Shown one piece after another: positions 58,016 through 64,000 of a DNA stretch of 64,000 nt (position 1 is the stretch's first letter; every line of letters begins with the position of its first letter). The notes under the pieces were generated by a model. That model ran no database searches. It had not been told where the DNA came from and saw nothing but the letters and a program-made list of their open reading frames with translations. This DNA is from Candidatus Accumulibacter sp. 66-26 (GTDB lineage Bacteria > Pseudomonadota > Gammaproteobacteria > Burkholderiales > Rhodocyclaceae): the NCBI GenBank assembly GCA_001897745.1, contig MKUH01000022.1:1-64000 (forward strand). The letters are read 5' to 3'. A program made the translations under genes and the position numbers.

Positions 58016-58654
58016 ATGGAACCAACCCGAATTTGCCTGATTCGTCATGGCGAGACCGCCTGGAACGCCGCGCGGCGCATCCAGGGGCAGACCGATATCG
58101 GCCTCAATCCGGCGGGAATGGCGCAGGCCCACGCCGCTGCGCTTCACCTCTCGGCGACGCCGGTCGCGGCGCTCTACAGCAGCGACCTGCTGCGCGCGCG
58201 GCAGACCGCCGCGGCGCTCGCCGAGCGCCTGTCGTTAACGCCGGCCTTCGCTCCGGAACTGCGCGAGCGTTGCTACGGGATTTTCGAGGGAAAGACCTAC
58301 GACGAGGCGCGCGCCGCCTATCCGGACGATTACGTGGCCTTCGAGCGGCGCGACCCGGACTACGCCTTCCCGGCCGGCGGCGAGAGCCTGCGCCAGGTGC
58401 AGGCGCGGGTGACGACCCGTTTGCGCGCGCTCGCGGCGGCGCATCCGGGGCGGACGGTGGCGGTCGTCACGCACGGCGGCGTGCTCGATATCGTCAATCG
58501 CTTCGTGCGCGGCCGGGCGCTCGATCTGCCGCGCGATTTCCTGATTCCCAACGCCGGACTCAACTGGCTGACGGTGCGCGGCGACGAGTGGCGGGTCGAG
58601 GCTTGGGGGCTGACCGCGCATCTGGCGGAGGCGGGGCTGGACGAGTTGCGCTGA
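58016..58654 (+). CDS. Histidine phosphatase family protein (GpmB/PhoE/CobC-like)
   Basis: The 212-residue protein is of the histidine phosphatase branch. It has the phospho-His RHGET motif ([28 protein letters not shown]), [19 protein letters not shown], the acid [17 protein letters not shown], and the second catalytic His in [15 protein letters not shown]. Length fits broad-specificity phosphatases or alpha-ribazole phosphatase rather than phosphoglycerate mutase. No cobalamin genes adjoin, so substrate is open. It precedes glyA by 119 bases. Confidence 0.9.
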   Translation: MEPTRICLIRHGETAWNAARRIQGQTDIGLNPAGMAQAHAAALHLSATPVAALYSSDLLRARQTAAALAERLSLTPAFAPELRERCYGIFEGKTYDEARAAYPDDYVAFERRDPDYAFPAGGESLRQVQARVTTRLRALAAAHPGRTVAVVTHGGVLDIVNRFVRGRALDLPRDFLIPNAGLNWLTVRGDEWRVEAWGLTAHLAEAGLDELR

Positions 58655-58731
58655 CTCCTCCCGGGCTGCCGGCCGGGCATCCGCCTGACGCTTTTGGGGC
58701 GCTTGCGCGCGCTGCGACGCTTCATGCCGCG

Positions 58732-58740
58732 TGGTACAAT
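58732..58740 (+). promoter_or_regulatory. Extended -10 promoter of glyA
   Basis: TGGTACAAT fits an extended -10 (TGn-TACAAT). The predicted start is near 58747, a leader of about 27 bases. No strong -35 is seen, as is usual for extended -10 promoters. Confidence 0.5.
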
Positions 58741-58773
58741 TTCTGCCTTTTTCAAAGGCTTGTGAGGCAAACG

Positions 58774-60024
58774 ATGTTTTCCGCAAAAGACACCCTGGCG
58801 AAAGTCGACCCCGAACTCTGGCAGGCGATCGAGAACGAGAACCGCCGTCAGGAAGATCACATCGAGCTGATCGCCTCCGAAAACTACGTCAGCAAGGCGG
58901 TCATGGAAGCCCAGGGCTCGCAGCTGACCAACAAATACGCCGAAGGCTACCCGGGCAAGCGCTACTACGGCGGCTGCGAATACGTCGACGTCGCCGAGCA
59001 GATCGCGATCGACCGCCTGACGAAGCTGTTCGGCGCCGACTGCGCCAACGTCCAGCCGAACTCCGGCTCGCAGGCCAACCAGGCCGTGCTGATGGCCTTC
59101 GCCAAGCCGGGCGACACGATCATGGGCATGAGCCTGGCCGAAGGCGGCCACCTGACGCACGGCATGCCGCTCAACATGTCCGGCAAGTGGTTCAACGTCG
59201 TCGCCTACGGCCTCGACGAGAACGAAGCCATCGACTACGAGAAGATGGAAGCGCTGGCCCGCGAGCACAAGCCGAAGATCATCATCGCCGGCGCCTCGGC
59301 TTATTCGCTGCGCATCGATTTCGAGCGCTTTGCCAGAATCGCCAAGGAAATCGGCGCGATCTTCTGGGTCGACATGGCGCACTATGCCGGCCTGATCGCC
59401 GCCGGCTGCTACCCCAACCCGGTGCCGCACGCCGACGTCGTCACCTCGACCACGCACAAGACGCTGCGCGGCCCGCGCGGCGGCGTCATCCTGATGAAGG
59501 CCGAGCACGAGAAGGCGATCAACTCCGCCATCTTCCCCGGTCTGCAGGGCGGCCCGCTGATGCACGTGATCGCCGCCAAGGCCGTCGCCTTCAAGGAAGC
59601 CGCGTCGCCCGAGTTCCGCAACTATCAGGAGCAGGTCGTCGCCAACGCCCGCGTCATGTCGCGCGTCCTTTCCGAAGAGCGCGGCCTGCGCGTCGTTTCC
59701 GGTCGCACCGAATCGCACGTCTTTCTGATCGATCTGCGCGCCAAGAACATCACCGGCAAGGAAGCCGAGGCCGTGCTCGGCAAGGCGCACATCACGGTCA
59801 ACAAGAACGGCATCCCGAACGATCCGCAGAAGCCCTTCGTCACCTCGGGCATCCGCATCGGCTCGCCGGCCATGACCACGCGCGGGTTCACCGAGATCGA
59901 GGCGGAGCGCGTCGCGCACCTGATCGCCGACGTGCTCGACGCGCCGAACGACGAAGCGGTGCTGGCCCGCGTGCGCGGCGAAGTCTCCGCGCTGTGCAAG
60001 AAATTCCCGGTCTACGGCGCATGA
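58774..60024 (+). CDS. glyA: Serine hydroxymethyltransferase
   Basis: GlyA interconverts serine and glycine with tetrahydrofolate, supplying one-carbon units. The 416-residue product has [49 protein letters not shown], the PLP Lys K229 in [12 protein letters not shown], and the C-terminal [33 protein letters not shown]. It begins the glyA-nrdR-ribD cluster typical of betaproteobacteria. An extended -10 lies 34 bases upstream. Confidence 0.98.
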   Translation: MFSAKDTLAKVDPELWQAIENENRRQEDHIELIASENYVSKAVMEAQGSQLTNKYAEGYPGKRYYGGCEYVDVAEQIAIDRLTKLFGADCANVQPNSGSQANQAVLMAFAKPGDTIMGMSLAEGGHLTHGMPLNMSGKWFNVVAYGLDENEAIDYEKMEALAREHKPKIIIAGASAYSLRIDFERFARIAKEIGAIFWVDMAHYAGLIAAGCYPNPVPHADVVTSTTHKTLRGPRGGVILMKAEHEKAINSAIFPGLQGGPLMHVIAAKAVAFKEAASPEFRNYQEQVVANARVMSRVLSEERGLRVVSGRTESHVFLIDLRAKNITGKEAEAVLGKAHITVNKNGIPNDPQKPFVTSGIRIGSPAMTTRGFTEIEAERVAHLIADVLDAPNDEAVLARVRGEVSALCKKFPVYGA

Positions 60025-60142
60025 CCGTCCGGCGCCTGCCCGCACCGCGCTGCACGCGCTTCGCCGTCGCCGATCTTCAGCCGACGGGCGCGCCGAATGC
60101 GTCTAGTGCGGGCAGCGTGCCGCTTCTGCGCGGGCGTTCGTC

Positions 60143-60613
60143 GTGAAGTGCCCGTTCTGCGGTGCCGACGAAACGACCGTCGTCGATACGCGGATCAACG
60201 AAGACGGCGACGTCGTCCGCCGGCGCCGGCGCTGTCTGGCCTGCGACAAGCGCTACACGACCTACGAGCGGGCGGAAATCCGCCTGCCGCAGGTGGTCAA
60301 GAAGAACAGTTCGCGCGTCGATTACGACCGCGAGAAGCTCTCGGCCAGCCTCTGGCTGTCCCTGCGCAAGCGCCCGGTGACCACCGAGGCGGTCGATGCC
60401 GCGATCGCGCGCATCGAGGAGAAGCTGCTCGCGCTCGGCGAGCGCGAAATCCCTTCGGAAAAGATCGGCGAGATGGTGATGCGCGAGCTGAAGAAGCTCG
60501 ACAAGGTCGCCTACGTCCGCTTCGCTTCCGTCTATCGCAACTTCGAGGACGTGGACGAGTTTTCCGACCTCGTCCGCGAAGTGTCGCGTCCGCCGCAACG
60601 GCGCCCCCGTTAG
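60143..60613 (+). CDS. nrdR: Transcriptional repressor NrdR
   Basis: NrdR represses ribonucleotide reductase genes in response to ATP/dATP levels. The start is a GTG at 60143 giving [17 protein letters not shown]. The 156-residue product has the four zinc cysteines (C3, C6, C31, C34) and an ATP-cone domain (about 49-139, [19 protein letters not shown] to [10 protein letters not shown]). Length matches the family. It lies between glyA and ribD, the usual place, with 7 bases to ribD. It could alternatively start upstream, but the zinc ribbon fixes the N-terminus. Confidence 0.96.
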   Translation: MKCPFCGADETTVVDTRINEDGDVVRRRRRCLACDKRYTTYERAEIRLPQVVKKNSSRVDYDREKLSASLWLSLRKRPVTTEAVDAAIARIEEKLLALGEREIPSEKIGEMVMRELKKLDKVAYVRFASVYRNFEDVDEFSDLVREVSRPPQRRPR

Positions 60614-60620
60614 TCTCCGC

Positions 60621-61715
60621 ATGTCCAGCCCGGCCGCGCACGCCGACCATGAGTTCATGGCGCGCGCCTTGCGCCTGGCCGAGCGCGGCCTCTACTCGAC
60701 GACGCCCAACCCGCGCGTCGGCTGCGTCATCGTCCGCGACGGTCGCGTCGTTGGCGAAGGCTGGCACGCGCGTGCCGGCGAAGCGCATGCCGAAATCCAC
60801 GCCCTGCGCGCGGCCGGTGCGGCGGCGCGCGGCGCCACCGCTTACGTCACCCTCGAACCGTGCAGTCATCACGGACGCACGCCGCCCTGCGCCGAAGCGC
60901 TGATCGCCGCCGGCGTGACACGCGTCGTCGCTGCGATGGAGGATCCGAATCCGCGGGTAGCCGGGCAGGGCATGGTCGCGCTGCGGGCGGCGGGCATCGT
61001 TGCCGAATGCGGTCTGCTCGGCGATGCGGCGCGCGAGCTGAACATCGGTTTCGCGGCGCGCATGACGCGCGGCCGCCCCTGGTTGCGCCTGAAGTTGGCG
61101 GCCAGCCTGGACGGCAAGACGGCGCTCCTGAACGGCGCCAGTCAATGGATCACCGGTGCCGCTGCGCGCCAGGACGGGCATCGCTGGCGCGCCCGCGCCT
61201 GCGCCATCCTGTCGGGCATCGGCACGGTGCGCGACGACGATCCGCAACTCAACGTGCGCGGCGTCGAGACGACGCGCCAGCCGCTCAAGGTCGTTATCGA
61301 CAGCCGTCTCGAATTGCCGCTCGACGCCCGGGTGCTCGCCGGCGGCGGCGTGCTGGTCGCCGCCGCGCAGGACGATGCCGCGAAGATCGCCGCCTTGCGC
61401 GAGCGCGGCGCCGAAGTGCTGCTGCTGCCGGATGCGGGCGGCAAGGTCGATCTCGCCGCCTTGCTCGAAGAGCTGGGCCGGCGCGGAGTCAACGAAGTGC
61501 ATGCCGAGGCTGGCTTCAAGCTCAACGGTTCCCTGTTGGGCGCCGGACTGGTCGATGAACTGCTCCTCTATCTGGCGCCCTGCCTGATCGGCGACGCGGC
61601 GCGCGGCATGTTCAACCTGCCGGCGCTCGACTCTCTGGACGGGAAGCAGCGGCTGGCGATCCGCGACGTACGCATGGTCGGCCCCGATCTGCGCCTGCTC
61701 GCGCGCTTCGGCTAG
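60621..61715 (+). CDS. ribD: Riboflavin biosynthesis bifunctional deaminase/reductase RibD
   Basis: RibD deaminates then reduces the pyrimidine intermediate of riboflavin synthesis. The 364-residue product has the N-terminal CDA-type deaminase domain with HAEIHAL and the zinc motif PCSHHGRTPPCAEALI, then the reductase domain (about 148-364) with RLKLAASLDGKTAL and the NADPH-binding region VNEVHAEAGFKLNGSLLGAGLVDELLLYLAP. Length matches the bifunctional form. It is 7 bases after nrdR. Later rib genes are not adjacent; the next gene is convergent. Confidence 0.96.
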   Translation: MSSPAAHADHEFMARALRLAERGLYSTTPNPRVGCVIVRDGRVVGEGWHARAGEAHAEIHALRAAGAAARGATAYVTLEPCSHHGRTPPCAEALIAAGVTRVVAAMEDPNPRVAGQGMVALRAAGIVAECGLLGDAARELNIGFAARMTRGRPWLRLKLAASLDGKTALLNGASQWITGAAARQDGHRWRARACAILSGIGTVRDDDPQLNVRGVETTRQPLKVVIDSRLELPLDARVLAGGGVLVAAAQDDAAKIAALRERGAEVLLLPDAGGKVDLAALLEELGRRGVNEVHAEAGFKLNGSLLGAGLVDELLLYLAPCLIGDAARGMFNLPALDSLDGKQRLAIRDVRMVGPDLRLLARFG

Positions 61716-61749
61716 GGCGCCTTGCGCGGCATCGCGTGCGGTAACGGCC

Positions 61750-61779
61750 GCGCCCGCGAATCGAGCGGGCGCACGTTTA
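61750..61779. terminator. Hairpin between ribD and the MoeB-like gene
   Basis: An 8-bp perfect stem (GCGCCCGC / GCGGGCGC) with a 7-base loop is followed on the plus strand by ACGTTTA. It sits between the convergent ends of ribD and the E1-like gene and may terminate ribD weakly. Confidence 0.5.
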
Positions 61780-62526
61780 GATCCCGCCACACACCGCGCA
61801 GTCCGGATCCTTACCGAACTTCACGCTGCGCCATTCCATCGCCAGACCGTCGAGCAGCAGCAGCCGGCCGACCGCCGGTTCGCCGGCGCCGCTGATCAGT
61901 TTGAGCGCCTCGGCCGCCTGCATGGCGCCGATGATGCCGGTGAGGGGCGCGAAGACGCCCATCACCGCGCAGCGCACTTCCTCGACGTCCTCGCCCTCGG
62001 GGAACAGGCAGTGATAGCAGGGCGCATCGGCGCGGCGCGGATCGAACACCGTGAGCTGGCCGTCGAAGCGGATCGCCGCGCCGGAAACGAGCGGCGTGCG
62101 CTGCCGGACGCAGGCGCGATTGACCGCGTGCCGGGTGGCGAAATTGTCGCAGCAGTCGAGCACCACGTCGGCGGCGGCGACCAGCGCCGCGAGCCGTTCG
62201 CCGGCCAGCCGTTCGATGACCGGCTCGACGACGACTTCGGGGTTGATGCTGGCCAGCGCGGTTTGCCCGGACAGGGCCTTCGGCTGGCCGACGCGGCCGG
62301 CGGTATGGAGAATCTGACGCTGCAGATTGGTCAGGTCGACCGTGTCGTTGTCGGCCAGCGTGATACGGCCGACGCCGGCTGAGGCCAGGTAGAGCGCCGC
62401 CGGCGAGCCGAGGCCACCGGCGCCGACGATCAGCGCGTGTGCGCCGACGATCTTCTCCTGTCCCTCGATACCGATCTGATCGAGCAGCAGATGGCGGCTG
62501 TAACGCAGCAGTTGGTCGTCGTTCAT
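61777..62526 (-). CDS. moeB: MoeB/ThiF-family adenylyltransferase (E1-like)
   Basis: E1-like enzymes of this class adenylate the C-terminal glycine of a sulfur carrier such as MoaD or ThiS. The 249-residue product from the ATG at 62526 (MNDDQLLRYSRHLLLDQIGIEGQEK) has the nucleotide-binding GAGGLGSP (35-42), the conserved DxxDLTNLQRQ as DNDTVDLTNLQRQILH, DCCDNFATRHAVN, and two CxxC zinc pairs (CYHC and CAVC at the C-terminus). MoeB and ThiF cannot be fully separated by eye; mog is 9 kb away and no thi genes are adjacent. It lies downstream of the processing protease on the minus strand. Confidence 0.9.
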   Translation of the reverse strand: MNDDQLLRYSRHLLLDQIGIEGQEKIVGAHALIVGAGGLGSPAALYLASAGVGRITLADNDTVDLTNLQRQILHTAGRVGQPKALSGQTALASINPEVVVEPVIERLAGERLAALVAAADVVLDCCDNFATRHAVNRACVRQRTPLVSGAAIRFDGQLTVFDPRRADAPCYHCLFPEGEDVEEVRCAVMGVFAPLTGIIGAMQAAEALKLISGAGEPAVGRLLLLDGLAMEWRSVKFGKDPDCAVCGGI

Positions 62527-62618
62527 GGGGCGGGCGGTTGGGTTGGTGCGCGGCAGGCCGGACGCGAAGCTCAAGGCGAGGGGGCAAGCGCCCCGCGCCT
62601 TGTTTTTCGTTCAGCGTC

Positions 62619-63044
62619 TTAGCGGTATTCGCGCCACTCGGGCGGCGTGTCGTCGTGGTCGCCGTGCGGGTGGCGTTCCCAGGCGTGGGTGTAGGCTTCG
62701 CTCTGCGAGCGCTTGAGCGGCTTGAGCGGCGCTTCGAGGTTGTGCAGCTGGGTTTCCTCGACGTAGTAGATGAGCGCCCGCATCATCTTGCTCATCAGCG
62801 TGTTGTCGAGGTGATAGCCCTTGTCCTCGAGCGTTCCCTCAAGCTCTTGCAGCGAATGCTCGCGTAGGTCGTAGGCGACGCCGACGGCGCGCTTCTCGAC
62901 CAGCGCCTCGGCCTCGACGCGCTCGATTCTGGCTAGGTAGTCCGAGGCCTCCGGCACCTGTCCCGGCGGGAATTTGGAAAACTGGATATTCCGTTCCTTG
63001 CGGATCGGCGCCGGCTCGTCGCGGGGTGCAAGCGGTCGTTTCAT
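62619..63044 (-). CDS. Hypothetical protein, helical, charged
   Basis: The 141-residue protein has no signal peptide or membrane segment. The central region (about 33-110, ASDYLARIERVEAEALVEKRAVGVAYDLREHSLQELEGTL...) is helical, and the C-terminus is His/Asp-rich (HPHGDHDDTPPEW). I do not recognise the family. The ATG at 63044 is preceded by GGAGGGGG in the 23-base gap after the protease gene, so the two are probably co-transcribed, followed by moeB 92 bases later. Confidence 0.72.
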   Translation of the reverse strand: MKRPLAPRDEPAPIRKERNIQFSKFPPGQVPEASDYLARIERVEAEALVEKRAVGVAYDLREHSLQELEGTLEDKGYHLDNTLMSKMMRALIYYVEETQLHNLEAPLKPLKRSQSEAYTHAWERHPHGDHDDTPPEWREYR

Positions 63045-63067
63045 ATCCCCCTCCCAGGGTCAAGGCC

Positions 63068-64000
63068 TTACGGCCTATTCTGCATGATCTGCAGACCCTT
63101 GAGAAGGTTGAACGCCTGGTTCAGCTGATAGTCGTTCTTGCGGATCAGTTCGCGGCTCGGCGGCTCGGCGGCGTCTTCGCCTTCCTCCTTGCCGTTGTCC
63201 GTCTTCGGCTTGGCCGGCGCCTTGCCTTGCGGCTTGGCGGCGTCCTTGGCCGGCGCCGGCGCAGCGACCTTGTCCTTGTCGTTTTCCAGATGGCGTTCGA
63301 GATCGGCTTCGCGGATGCGCTGTGCCGAGTCGCCGTTGGCGCTTTCCTCGACGATGATGTCCGGAACGATGCCCTTGGCCTGGATCGAGCGGCCCGACGG
63401 CGTGTAGTAGCGCGCGGTGGTGAGCTTGATCGCGGTGTTGCCGGGCAGCGGGAGGACGGTCTGCACCGAGCCCTTGCCGAAGGACTGCGTGCCCATCACG
63501 ACGGCGCGCTTGTGATCCTGCAGCGCGCCGGCGACGATTTCCGACGCCGAGGCCGAGCCGCCATTGATCAGGACGACCATCGGCACCTTGCGCACTTCGG
63601 GCGGCAGGTTCTTGATGAAATCGTCCTTGGTGCCGCGCAGGTAGTCCTCGGGCGAGGCGACGAACTGGCGCTTCGCGTCCTCGGTGCGGCCGTCGGTCGA
63701 GGTGACCAGCGTCTTCGGCGGCAGGAAGGCAGCGGACACGCCGACTGCGCCGTGCAGCAGGCCGCCCGGATCGTTGCGCAGATCGAGCACGAGGCCCTTG
63801 AGCGGACCCGGCTTGTAGAGGTCGTTCAGGTGCTTGACCACCGATGCGGCGGTGTTTTCCTGGAAGGAGGTGACGCGCAGGTAGCCGTAGCCGTCGTCGG
63901 TGAGCTTGGACTTGACGCTTTGCACCTTGATGACTTCGCGCGTCAGCGTGAGTTCGAGCGGCTTGGTCTCGCCCTTGCGCAGGATCGAGAGCTTGATCTG
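63068..64000 (-). CDS. C-terminal processing protease (S41 family), 5' part outside window
   Basis: This is the C-terminal 310 residues of a Ctp/Tsp-type periplasmic serine protease; the frame is open to the right edge and the start lies beyond it. Visible are the end of the PDZ domain (IKLSILRKGETKPLELTLTREVIKVQSV), the S41 core with LRNDPGGLLHGAV, the catalytic Ser in INGGSASASEIVAGALQDH and the catalytic Lys in GTQSFGKGSVQTVLPL, and a C-terminal low-complexity Lys/Ala/Pro-rich stretch followed by a helical tail (about 250-310). It heads a probable operon with the hypothetical protein and moeB. Confidence 0.95.
   Translation of the reverse strand, partial: QIKLSILRKGETKPLELTLTREVIKVQSVKSKLTDDGYGYLRVTSFQENTAASVVKHLNDLYKPGPLKGLVLDLRNDPGGLLHGAVGVSAAFLPPKTLVTSTDGRTEDAKRQFVASPEDYLRGTKDDFIKNLPPEVRKVPMVVLINGGSASASEIVAGALQDHKRAVVMGTQSFGKGSVQTVLPLPGNTAIKLTTARYYTPSGRSIQAKGIVPDIIVEESANGDSAQRIREADLERHLENDKDKVAAPAPAKDAAKPQGKAPAKPKTDNGKEEGEDAAEPPSRELIRKNDYQLNQAFNLLKGLQIMQNRP

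Noticed and set aside
58735-58773. Riboswitch upstream of glyA
   Set aside because: The predicted leader is about 27 bases, too short for a glycine or other known riboswitch.

Overview
The window is about 64 kb of GC-rich bacterial chromosome, densely packed with housekeeping genes. Gene orders (rpsU-yqeY-dnaG-rpoD, leuS-lptE-holA, metG/apbC/dcd, glyA-nrdR-ribD, darP/pmbA), a PEP-CTERM protein behind a sigma-54 promoter, and PHB-regulator-like operator sites fit a betaproteobacterium, most likely Rhodocyclales (Azospira, Dechloromonas, Azonexus or Accumulibacter relatives). This is inference from gene content and protein sequence, not a database match. I found no rRNA, tRNA, CRISPR array, prophage or transposase.

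Layout. 0-4 kb: macromolecular synthesis operon on the minus strand (rpsU, yqeY, dnaG, and rpoD cut by the left edge). 4-7 kb: tsaD, plsY, folB, ybaK. 7-12.5 kb, minus strand: an orphan sensor kinase with a receiver-like tail, xerD, ogt, a secreted chalcone-isomerase-fold protein and proA. 12.6-17.2 kb: a small Cys-rich protein, then holA, lptE and leuS. 17.4-20.2 kb: a small protein that may be phasin-related, with two PHB-regulator-like sites, divergent from uvrD. 20.3-26.3 kb: a heavy-metal RND efflux operon (membrane fusion protein, RND pump, DUF3240 protein, outer membrane channel).

26.5-31.5 kb is the most unusual stretch. An overlapping qor / TAXI-type membrane protein / ParA-like ATPase operon converges on a diguanylate cyclase, and a tandem-receiver protein follows in the divergent direction. 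31.6-36 kb: dnaE, a MITE-like repeat, a lipoprotein and a WbuC-type cupin. 36-41.3 kb, minus strand: peroxiredoxin, acylphosphatase, SulP transporter, a small membrane protein and metG. 41.5-46.7 kb: the sigma-54/PEP-CTERM gene, apbC, dcd and a PLP-dependent Lys/Arg/Orn decarboxylase. 46.8-49.7 kb: thyA-pgi-folA. 49.9-54 kb: a 509-residue PilZ-like protein, mog, darP and pmbA. 54-57.7 kb: a TRAP transporter for organic (probably 2-oxo) acids, with its Tat-exported binding protein convergent to the membrane subunits. 58-64 kb: a histidine phosphatase, glyA, nrdR, ribD, a MoeB/ThiF-type E1-like enzyme, a hypothetical protein, and the C-terminal part of an S41 C-terminal processing protease cut by the right edge.

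No gap between genes exceeds 300 bases. The larger gaps hold terminators, palindromes, the MITE-like repeat and candidate operators, listed individually. The best candidates for something undescribed are the qor/TAXI/ParA operon with its c-di-GMP and receiver neighbours, the PHB-type control of the 114-residue protein, and the nested inverted-repeat element near 6.4 kb.
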